A stretch of DNA of 21,017 nt from a virus: positions 1-21,017 of IMG/VR virus record IMGVR_UViG_3300005832_000153; one strand, written 5' to 3'. This document shows, piece after piece, positions 12,902 to 18,945 of this stretch. The position numbers and the translations under genes are program-made. Numbering within the stretch: the first letter of the stretch is position 1; each line of letters opens with the position of its first letter. The notes under the pieces were generated by a model. The model was not told the DNA's origin. It saw nothing but the letters and a program-made list of their open reading frames with translations, and did no database searches.

Positions 12902-13237
12902 ATGAAAGTAAAATATACAAAACAAGCTTTTGTTGCTCTTAAAAAAAATATTAAAAGATGGGAAAACATAAGGGATAAAAAAGAAAATTTTTTTGGTTCT
13001 GATTGTCCTTTATGTACGCTGATTCATAAAAATTCTGAAACAGATTGCGAAGGTTGTCCTATAGAGCAGTACACGGGAATTGACGATTGCAGAAGTACTC
13101 CTTATTATGATTTCGTAGATAAGTTCTACACATATTATGGATGTAAATTTGCTTATGGTGTAATGTCTGCTGCGCAAGAAGAAGTTGATTTTTTAAAAAA
13201 GGTGCTTTGTAAAATGTTGCTTGATAAAAAGTTTTAA
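12902..13237 (+). CDS. Cys-rich protein, tandem paralogue 2
   Basis: A 111-residue protein that aligns with the preceding gene without gaps over most of its length. The start MKVKYTK, the CPLC pair (C35/C38), DCEGCPI, TGIDDC, TPYYDF and the ending EEVDFLKKVLCKMLLDK are shared. C45 of copy 1 is Ser here, so this Cys is probably not essential. Divergence is concentrated in the N-terminal third and around residues 75-90. The upstream bases, including AAAGGAGTAAAAAA, are nearly identical. Both copies look intact. Confidence 0.75.
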   Translation: MKVKYTKQAFVALKKNIKRWENIRDKKENFFGSDCPLCTLIHKNSETDCEGCPIEQYTGIDDCRSTPYYDFVDKFYTYYGCKFAYGVMSAAQEEVDFLKKVLCKMLLDKKF

Positions 13238-13250
13238 TAAGGAGTAAATT

Positions 13251-13625
13251 ATGAAGTTATATGGTGAACATTTTACAGACCAAGATATAAGAAATATAAA
13301 AGGGAGATATGAAAATGGATTAATAGAATTACTATCCGCTAATATATCTCCCAATAATAACAAGTACATTGACCCGTGTGATTACCAAAGAGATATTGCT
13401 GTATATATTCCGACTGTATATGTAGACACGTTAAAGCTATTAATAAAAAAGGATTTGATTTGTAAAAGCAGTATTGAGTGCCAAGAAATTATTAAAATGA
13501 TTTCTAAAGAAGAACTTAAAACGAAGAAAAAGAAAAAACTAAAAAGGATAATTAGGAAAAGATATGGAAAAGAAAAGGTTGATGGGATAATGAGAGAATT
13601 AAAAAACTTTAACGATCTGAGGTAA
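13251..13625 (+). CDS. Hypothetical protein with a basic C-terminus
   Basis: A 124-residue protein preceded by AAGGAG. The N-terminal half (LYGEHFTDQDIRNIKGRYENGLIELL) looks like a helical domain. The C-terminal third is strongly basic (KTKKKKKLKRIIRKRYGKEK). No domain is recognised. It ends three bases before the helicase gene and is surely cotranscribed with it, so a role next to DNA or RNA is plausible but unproved. Confidence 0.65.
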   Translation: MKLYGEHFTDQDIRNIKGRYENGLIELLSANISPNNNKYIDPCDYQRDIAVYIPTVYVDTLKLLIKKDLICKSSIECQEIIKMISKEELKTKKKKKLKRIIRKRYGKEKVDGIMRELKNFNDLR

Positions 13626-13628
13626 AAG

Positions 13629-15020
13629 ATGGAAATAAATGTGATCGACAGTGTTACTTCAAAAATAAACTTGAAGTCAATAAGTAAATATGATTTTAAA
13701 AAGCTTTGTAAATGCGTGGAGTATAAAAAAGTATTTTGGAAAAAGACTCCATATAAGATGGAAAAGACAGATACTATTGGCTGTGCTATTGATAAAAGAA
13801 ATGGAGAGTTTTTAACCGGATTACTTTCACGAATATTAGAACAGTGTAAAAAGTTAAAAATTATTCCTAAGGTTAATTATGGTTGTAGTCATTTAAAAGA
13901 ATGGCCAGAACAGAATAATTACCCTGTTTTAAAAGAAATTACTTTTAAAGATTATCAAAATGATTTAATATGGGAAATGACAAAGGAATCAAGGGGCATA
14001 ATAAAAGGAGCAACAGGAATAGGAAAAACAATTATTGCTTTAGGCTTTGCTTCTCAATTTCCAAAAGCAAATATTTTATTCCTGTGTCATACTACCCAGA
14101 TTTTAAATCAAACATATAAGGAGATGGAAAAGTTTGGCTTTAATCCCTTTAAAATAGGAGGCGGAAGTAAAGTAAAGGACAATGGAGGAGTTTTGCCAAG
14201 AGTTGTTATTAGTACTATTCAAAGCTTTTCAAAGCTGCATTATTCTTTATATGCAGAGCATTTTGATATTATAATAGTAGATGAGGCTCATCATTGTCAG
14301 AATAAAACAAGTCAATACTTTAAAGTATTGGCAAGCTGTTTGGCAGATATTAAAATAGGATTGACTGCCACACTTCCTACTCAAACAGAAAAGCTTTTGA
14401 CAATCGAAGGGCTGTTCGGCCCAGTTATTGGTGATCTTGGAATAGTAGAAGCACAAAAACAAAAGATTCTATCAGATGTTAAAATTAAGCTTTTAAACGT
14501 ACCATATAACGCTAAAATAGGTGATTATAGAACTTATAAGGATTTATATAAGAATGGAGTTATCTTTAATCGTAAGCGAAATGGCCTGATATGTGATGAA
14601 GTAAAAGAAGCGTTAGCAAATAGCTTGATTACTTTGATTATGGTAAAAGAAATAAAACATGGTGAACTAATAAAAGACAGATTGAGAAAGAAAAAAATAC
14701 AAAGTCACTTTCTTAAATCTGCTACTAATAAAAAACTAATCAATGAAGTAAAGGAGGGAATGAAACAAAGAAAAGTCAATGTGGTAATTGCAACCGATAT
14801 TTGGAGAGAAGGGGTAGATATTCCAAGTATTGATTGCGTTATAAATGCCTGCGGATTTAAAAGCGAAATAATGACTTTGCAGTTTGTGGGAAGAGGATTG
14901 AGAAAAGTAAAGGGAAAAGAATACTGTCTTATAATAGACTTTCTTGATCCTTATAAACACTTGGCAGAACACTCAATTCAAAGACTTCAAATCTATAATA
15001 AAAATGGGTGGCTGAGATGA
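13629..15020 (+). CDS. SF2 DEXH-box helicase (UvsW/RAD25-like)
   Basis: A 463-residue superfamily 2 helicase. Motif I is GATGIGKT at 127-134, preceded by the Q-like 'FKDYQNDLI'. Motif II is DEAHH at 218-222, motif III the 'GLTATL' segment, motif V 'TDIWREGVDIPS', and motif VI Q418-F-V-G-R-G-L-R425. All catalytic residues are present. The compact size and short C-terminal domain resemble phage T4 UvsW and related DEXH proteins that unwind branched DNA and control the change from origin- to recombination-dependent replication. The ATG is preceded by GAGGT. The stop overlaps the start of the next gene (ATGA). A general repair or RNA helicase role is the alternative. Confidence 0.88.
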   Translation: MEINVIDSVTSKINLKSISKYDFKKLCKCVEYKKVFWKKTPYKMEKTDTIGCAIDKRNGEFLTGLLSRILEQCKKLKIIPKVNYGCSHLKEWPEQNNYPVLKEITFKDYQNDLIWEMTKESRGIIKGATGIGKTIIALGFASQFPKANILFLCHTTQILNQTYKEMEKFGFNPFKIGGGSKVKDNGGVLPRVVISTIQSFSKLHYSLYAEHFDIIIVDEAHHCQNKTSQYFKVLASCLADIKIGLTATLPTQTEKLLTIEGLFGPVIGDLGIVEAQKQKILSDVKIKLLNVPYNAKIGDYRTYKDLYKNGVIFNRKRNGLICDEVKEALANSLITLIMVKEIKHGELIKDRLRKKKIQSHFLKSATNKKLINEVKEGMKQRKVNVVIATDIWREGVDIPSIDCVINACGFKSEIMTLQFVGRGLRKVKGKEYCLIIDFLDPYKHLAEHSIQRLQIYNKNGWLR

Positions 15021-15418
15021 AGAAGGAATTAAAGGAAGCATTAAATAAAAGAAGAAAAGAATTGGAAGAAATGTTAGATATAAAAAAACAGAGTAGCTAT
15101 AATTTAGCAATAGAAATAAGTAAAATAGAAGATAAGATATATTATAATAGTAAGTTTTTAGAAATTATAGATGATTTGGAATTAGAAGAAAAGGCGCCGG
15201 TTAGATTAAAGACAAAAATTAGTTGGACTAAACATATTAAAAGAATTATAGAAAAAAGTAATCTTTCTTCTACTGATTTTATATGTAATTATGGCAATGA
15301 ATATATTTATAATGAACTTCTTGCGAAAGGTATTATTAAAGATATAGATGATAAATTAAAAAGGAAATATATAAACATAATAAATACTGTTATCAGTAGA
15401 ATTAGAAAGGAAGAGTAA
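15017..15418 (+). CDS. Hypothetical coiled-coil protein
   Basis: The start chosen is ATG 15017, which overlaps the helicase stop as ATGA, a usual coupling arrangement. GTG at 15008 would add three residues. The product is 133 residues: an N-terminal coiled coil of about 50 residues rich in Lys and Glu, and a C-terminal domain beginning 'SWTKHIKRIIEKS'. That C-terminal domain resembles the whole of the 71-residue protein encoded two genes downstream (similar length, W-x-K start, G-x-I-K turn, basic helical end). The function is unknown; the replication-gene context suggests a DNA-metabolism accessory. Confidence 0.62.
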   Translation: MKKELKEALNKRRKELEEMLDIKKQSSYNLAIEISKIEDKIYYNSKFLEIIDDLELEEKAPVRLKTKISWTKHIKRIIEKSNLSSTDFICNYGNEYIYNELLAKGIIKDIDDKLKRKYINIINTVISRIRKEE

Positions 15419-15420
15419 AG

Positions 15421-15612
15421 ATGATCACTTGTCCTTGGTGTAATAAAAAAATTATTCCTAGCACACAAATAATAAATGCCGATAATTATGGTGGAGGTCT
15501 ATTTCATTTTAGATGTAGAAAATGTAGCAAGGTTATTAAGGCTTGGTTTGAAAGAAAGATTGTAATAAGAAATGTTGAAAAATCAGACAGAAAAGAAGGA
15601 GACTGGGGATGA
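15421..15612 (+). CDS. Small zinc-ribbon protein
   Basis: A 63-residue protein with C4/C7 (CPWC) and C32/C35 (CRKC), a complete zinc ribbon, with 'YGGGLFHFRC' before the second pair. The end is charged. A GGAAGAG-type site precedes the ATG; the gene starts two bases after the previous stop and overlaps the next by four. It is probably translated by coupling. The function is unknown. Confidence 0.7.
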   Translation: MITCPWCNKKIIPSTQIINADNYGGGLFHFRCRKCSKVIKAWFERKIVIRNVEKSDRKEGDWG

Positions 15613-15824
15613 AATATGAAAAGACAGGAGTACAATGGAAGAAAAATTTGGAACCGTTAGTAAAAGTATTCCCTGAGATAACTTCGGGACAAGCTTACCG
15701 TTATTTGAAATTAGTTGGAGTTATAAAGCAGCCAGAGTATGACTATATTAAAAACAATTACAAAGGTATTATTTCAGGAACACTTTGCAGGTTAAAAACA
15801 AAATTGAGAGAAGAAAATGTTTAG
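15609..15824 (+). CDS. Hypothetical small protein
   Basis: A 71-residue, basic helical protein. The ATG overlaps the previous stop (ATGA) and is preceded by GAAGGAG. It looks like the C-terminal domain of the coiled-coil protein at 15017: both have W-x-K near the start, a turn 'GVIK' or 'GIIK', then Y-x-x-I-I and a basic helix ending R-x-E/R-E-E. If so, it is a single-domain paralogue. It overlaps the primase gene by eight bases. The function is unknown. Confidence 0.65.
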   Translation: MKYEKTGVQWKKNLEPLVKVFPEITSGQAYRYLKLVGVIKQPEYDYIKNNYKGIISGTLCRLKTKLREENV

Positions 15825-16719
15825 TACTTTTGATGTTATCTCATATTTGGAGGATAGGGAGATAGAGTACTGGACAAGTGGTAAAAATGTTAAAGATGGA
15901 AATATTGCTATCACTTGTCCAGTTTCTTTCTGCAATGACAACTCAAACCATCGTGGAATAAGCCTTGAAACAAAATTTAGTAATTGCTGGAAGTGTGGAG
16001 AAGTACTTTCTCCTATTGATCTAATAATGATTTTAGATCAGTGCAATTACAAAAAGGCGGAAAGCATTTTAAAAAAGTATCAAGAAGAAGAGTACTATCA
16101 AAAAGAAGGTGAAAGAATAGTAAGCAGGAAAAGAATAAGTTTACCAAAGGAATGCCTAAATGACATTCCAGAATCACACAAAAAATATTTAATAAGGAGA
16201 AATTTTGATCCTCTTTATTTAACCAAAAGATATGATCTAAAATTTATAACAAACTTAAATAAAAAGTATGCTTTTAGAATTATAATTCCATTTTATTTGA
16301 ATAGCAGATTAATTACTTTTAGCACCATGTCAATAGCTGATAATTCTTTTCAGAGATATAAACATCAATCCAAGAGCGAAGCAGTAATTGATTGTAGCAG
16401 AACACTATACAATATAGATCATTGTGGCACGAGTTGTATAATAGTCGAAGGTGTTACAGATGTATGGCGTATAGGAGATGGCGCTGTTGGTATGATGGGA
16501 GTGTTTTTTACAAAGGAGCAAATACAAATGCTGATTGACAAGGGCATAAAAAAAGTATTTGTTTGTTATGATGCTGATGCTAAAAAAGAAGCAAAAAAAC
16601 TTGCCCATCAAATAAGTGGAATAATAGATTACGTTGAACTAATTATTTTAAAAAGGGATGACCCCGACAAGCAAGATAAAAAGACTATCATGGAATTAAG
16701 GAGATTATTAATTGAATAA
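15817..16719 (+). CDS. DnaG-type primase with zinc finger and Toprim domain
   Basis: A 300-residue protein. The N-terminus has a zinc-binding set C34-x4-C39, H45, C57-x2-C60, comparable to the CHC2/T7 gp4-type primase finger. The Toprim domain contains the catalytic Glu in V-E211-G-V-T-D and the D252-A-D254 pair, the two signature motifs, both intact. There is no helicase domain, so it works with a separate helicase (a DnaB-like gene lies at 18946). The product would make RNA primers at the replication fork. It is shorter than bacterial DnaG (about 600 residues), as is usual for phage versions. The start overlaps the previous stop by eight bases. Confidence 0.85.
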   Translation: MFSTFDVISYLEDREIEYWTSGKNVKDGNIAITCPVSFCNDNSNHRGISLETKFSNCWKCGEVLSPIDLIMILDQCNYKKAESILKKYQEEEYYQKEGERIVSRKRISLPKECLNDIPESHKKYLIRRNFDPLYLTKRYDLKFITNLNKKYAFRIIIPFYLNSRLITFSTMSIADNSFQRYKHQSKSEAVIDCSRTLYNIDHCGTSCIIVEGVTDVWRIGDGAVGMMGVFFTKEQIQMLIDKGIKKVFVCYDADAKKEAKKLAHQISGIIDYVELIILKRDDPDKQDKKTIMELRRLLIE

Positions 16720-16794
16720 AATTTAAAAAAGTACTTTAATTTAAATAATATAGAATTAAAAAAGACATAAAAAGTTAAGTTTAAAAAAAGCATA

Positions 16795-16824
16795 TTGACT
16801 TTTTACAAGGAAGTATAGTATAAG
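16795..16824 (+). promoter_or_regulatory. Promoter for the initiator leader
   Basis: TTGACT (16795-16800), an 18-bp spacer and TATAAG (16819-16824) form a good sigma70-like promoter, five of six matches at -35 and five of six at -10. It lies just after the primase gene, so the downstream leader and the gene at 17016 can be transcribed separately from the primase operon. Confidence 0.7.
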
Positions 16825-16860
16825 ATAATTTGTTTGGGTGGCTACCAGACAAAAGCAAAT

Positions 16861-16994
16861 AGCATCCCGATCAGAAATTAAAACCCTAATATAGTTAAGA
16901 GATAAGGCTTCTTTTCGGGATGCTTTTATAAGGCAGGAATTAGCCATTCCATTTATTGCCTAATTTCCTTATCTCTTAACTATATTAGGGTTTT
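16861..16994 (+). promoter_or_regulatory. Interleaved inverted repeats in the initiator leader
   Basis: Two inverted repeats interleave in the order A, B, A', B'. A is AGCATCCCGA (16861-16870) and A' TCGGGATGCT (16915-16924); A' is followed by TTTTAT, so A/A' is terminator-like. B (16880-16907) and B' (16967-16994) are perfect 28-base complements. A third hairpin between A' and B' uses AGGCA (16931-16935) / TGCCT (16957-16961) with GGAAT/ATTCC inside. A and B helices cannot both form fully without a pseudoknot. A GTG frame of 18 codons (16838-16894) spans A and stops within B. Attenuation, antisense control, a pseudoknot or a DNA-level site are all possible. Confidence 0.75.
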
Positions 16995-17015
16995 GGTTTT
17001 TGGAGAAGTCAACAT

Positions 17016-18215
17016 ATGATAGACTATAATAATGCTTCTGATATTATTGGTGGAGGATATAGTTGTATTAAACATGATTTAATAAAATGCTTTGGTTTAA
17101 AGGGCGCAATGTATTTAACGATTCTTTTGGAAAAGAGAAGATATTTAATAAAAGAAAAACATCTTAAACCAGATGATTATTTTTTTTGCAGGAAAAAAGA
17201 GATTAAGGAATTTTCTGGTATAAATGAAAAATCACAAAAAGCAATTTGTGATGAATTTGAAAAGTTAAATATAATATCAAGCAAATTACAAGGACTTCCA
17301 GCTAAAAAATATTATTTGATTAATAACAGTAACTTAGTGCGTCTTATCAACAAAGGCATAAATGACCGTACTAGTAAGGTCAAATCGACTTATCAAGAAA
17401 AGTCAAACCGACCCAACATAATAAATAATAAAAAGAATAATACTAGAAGAAATAAATCTTTCAAATATAATTTGAAAGATATTAGCGTTGAAAACGCTAA
17501 TGTTACAAAAACTTTAAAAAAAGGAATATTAAAACAATATTCAATGTCTGTTAGATATGTTTATAGTTTGTGGATAAAACTTGGTTTAAAAGGTCATATA
17601 AAAAGTAGAAATCTTATATCATCTTTAAATATACTTCAAAAATATATTTCAAAGCACAAGCTTATCAAAGTAGTTCCTGCCATTAGAGTTTATTCAGAAC
17701 AGTTTAAAGATCAATATAGTACTTTTACCAAGAAGTCATGCTTTAATGCTGATATTAAAACTTTCTTTACAGGATTTGATAAATATACAAAAAATGTTGT
17801 GAAAAGAAATTTTGGAATATTTAATATGCCTGTACTCTTTAAGGAATGTAAAAAGGGGTCAAATTATATGACCAGTAAATATTCTAAACTTCCTAAAGAT
17901 AGTTATCCTCTAATAACTACAAACTTTATAAAGCAGTGGAATAATATTTATGAAGATAAGATAGATTCAAAAGACATTAAATCATTAAAGCACATTATAA
18001 AATTTAGCAAGCTGTTTAATGATTTTGTAAAAAGCAATATTAACAAAATAACTCCATCCTTAGTTTATTCATATAAGCAATTCCCTCATCATTTTCTTGA
18101 AAACTATTTCAAATTTCTCCAGATAGAAAACAACGTTAAATTAGAGTTTTTATCCTATTATATAACGTCAAATTCATTTAGGAACTATTTGAGAGATATG
18201 AAGCTAATGGAATAA
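17016..18215 (+). CDS. Winged-helix protein, putative replication initiator
   Basis: A 399-residue protein with TGGAGAAG upstream. The first 105 residues look like a winged helix-turn-helix domain. 'YFFCRKKEIKEFSGINEKSQKAICDEFEKLNIISSKLQGLPAKKYYLIN' shows the helix, turn, recognition helix and wing with G-L-P-A-K-x-Y, typical of DNA-binding domains in phage replication initiators and DnaD-like proteins. Residues 106-165 form a low-complexity Lys/Asn/Arg linker. The C-terminal 230 residues are Lys- and Tyr-rich and unrecognised. The primase lies before it and a DnaB-like helicase after it, as expected for an initiator or helicase loader. The DNA of the linker holds repeats and palindromes (17343-17501) suggesting an internal origin. 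The replication role is inferred. Confidence 0.6.
   Translation: MIDYNNASDIIGGGYSCIKHDLIKCFGLKGAMYLTILLEKRRYLIKEKHLKPDDYFFCRKKEIKEFSGINEKSQKAICDEFEKLNIISSKLQGLPAKKYYLINNSNLVRLINKGINDRTSKVKSTYQEKSNRPNIINNKKNNTRRNKSFKYNLKDISVENANVTKTLKKGILKQYSMSVRYVYSLWIKLGLKGHIKSRNLISSLNILQKYISKHKLIKVVPAIRVYSEQFKDQYSTFTKKSCFNADIKTFFTGFDKYTKNVVKRNFGIFNMPVLFKECKKGSNYMTSKYSKLPKDSYPLITTNFIKQWNNIYEDKIDSKDIKSLKHIIKFSKLFNDFVKSNINKITPSLVYSYKQFPHHFLENYFKFLQIENNVKLEFLSYYITSNSFRNYLRDMKLME
17343..17501. other. Candidate replication origin inside the initiator gene
   Basis: Three imperfect 23-bp tandem units start at 17343, 17366 and 17389; units 1 and 3 share CTTATCAA, and units 2 and 3 share GTCAAAYCGAC. An 18-bp palindrome with one mismatched pair is at 17364-17381. 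An A/T-rich stretch follows (about 17416-17456). Two perfect inverted repeats end the block: 10-bp arms at 17457-17466/17470-17479, and 9-bp arms ATTAGCGTT/AACGCTAAT at 17481-17489/17493-17501. The order repeats, A/T-rich element, palindromes within the linker of an initiator gene resembles the lambda O origin. Confidence 0.45.
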
Positions 18216-18328
18216 GCTTATCTTACTATGCCATTTAGCGGAGGTCTTGAGAAGTTAGTTTATTATATATAGACTATACTTTTGCTTTTAAATAAGCTTA
18301 AAACGCAAATAAACAAGGAGGTAAAATT

Positions 18329-18592
18329 ATGGAAAATATTTCGCCGCCACCCAAACGAATAATTAAAGAAGATATAAAAATAGGGTGTAAAGAAAAAGAA
18401 AAAAAAGATATTATGCAGGAATTTTTACCACAGCTTTCCGACGAAGATTTGGTAAAAGAATTTAGGAGAATTGTTTTTGAGTATGACAGATATATTGTGG
18501 AATTTGCCAGAAGAAAGATAAAAGCGGAGGTTTGTATGTTTGAAAATGGGCATATAAATCTGATTGGAATAAGGAAGATAATTGAACTTTAA
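18329..18592 (+). CDS. Hypothetical protein, paralogue of the next gene
   Basis: An 87-residue protein with a strong ribosome site (AAGGAGG). The middle segment 'LSDEDLVKEFRRIVFEYDRYIVEFARRKIKAEV' resembles 'GTEEDLIDMLERALFAFNGLQSEFARRRIEVTI' of the following protein: the same positions of acidic pairs, hydrophobic residues and E-F-A-R-R-[KR]-I. The two are diverged tandem paralogues. The N-terminus differs and is Lys-rich. They directly precede the DnaB-like helicase gene, so an accessory replication role is possible, without further evidence. Confidence 0.68.
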   Translation: MENISPPPKRIIKEDIKIGCKEKEKKDIMQEFLPQLSDEDLVKEFRRIVFEYDRYIVEFARRKIKAEVCMFENGHINLIGIRKIIEL

Positions 18593-18609
18593 AAAGGGAG
18601 ATTACGAAA

Positions 18610-18942
18610 ATGAAAAAGAAAAAAAATGATATTAGTAAATTTGAAGATTTTGTTGAAGATGTAGTTGATAAGAAGAGAGAAGCAAATATGGAAAGATTAC
18701 AAAAAGATTTAAAAGAGAGATGTGAAAGTGGAACAGAGGAAGATTTAATAGATATGTTAGAGAGGGCTTTATTTGCTTTTAATGGTTTACAATCTGAATT
18801 TGCCAGAAGGAGAATAGAAGTTACAATAGATGATGGAAATGGTGAATATTTTAGTGTTGGCTATAGTAACAACAATATAACTAATAATAGTAGAGAAATT
18901 AGAATGTTTTGCATTGAGTCCATAAAAAAACGGTTGAGGTAG
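18610..18942 (+). CDS. Hypothetical protein, paralogue of the previous gene
   Basis: A 110-residue protein, AAAAAGGGAG upstream. The region about residues 40-72 matches the preceding gene's product (E-D-L, then E-F-A-R-R-R-I at its end). The added C-terminal part is rich in Asn, Gly and Ser (DGNGEYFSVGYSNNNITNNS) and ends in a basic helix. It stops three bases before the helicase ATG, so the two are coupled. No family is recognised. Confidence 0.68.
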   Translation: MKKKKNDISKFEDFVEDVVDKKREANMERLQKDLKERCESGTEEDLIDMLERALFAFNGLQSEFARRRIEVTIDDGNGEYFSVGYSNNNITNNSREIRMFCIESIKKRLR

Positions 18943-18945
18943 AGT

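Noticed and set aside
15008-15016. GTG start for the coiled-coil gene
   Set aside because: The ATG at 15017 overlaps the helicase stop as ATGA, the common coupling layout; the GTG adds only three residues.
248-16947. Minus-strand open frames throughout the window
   Set aside because: All lie opposite better-supported + strand genes or RNA structure, and lack ribosome sites and recognisable domains.
16980-17011. Possible minus-strand promoter for an antisense RNA over the initiator leader
   Set aside because: TTGACT is present on the minus strand, but the nearest -10-like TAATAT is at a 19-bp spacing; too weak to annotate.
18216-18328. Promoter in the gap after the initiator gene
   Set aside because: TATACT and TTGAGA occur, but at a 22-bp spacing; the alternative TAGACT is a poor -10.
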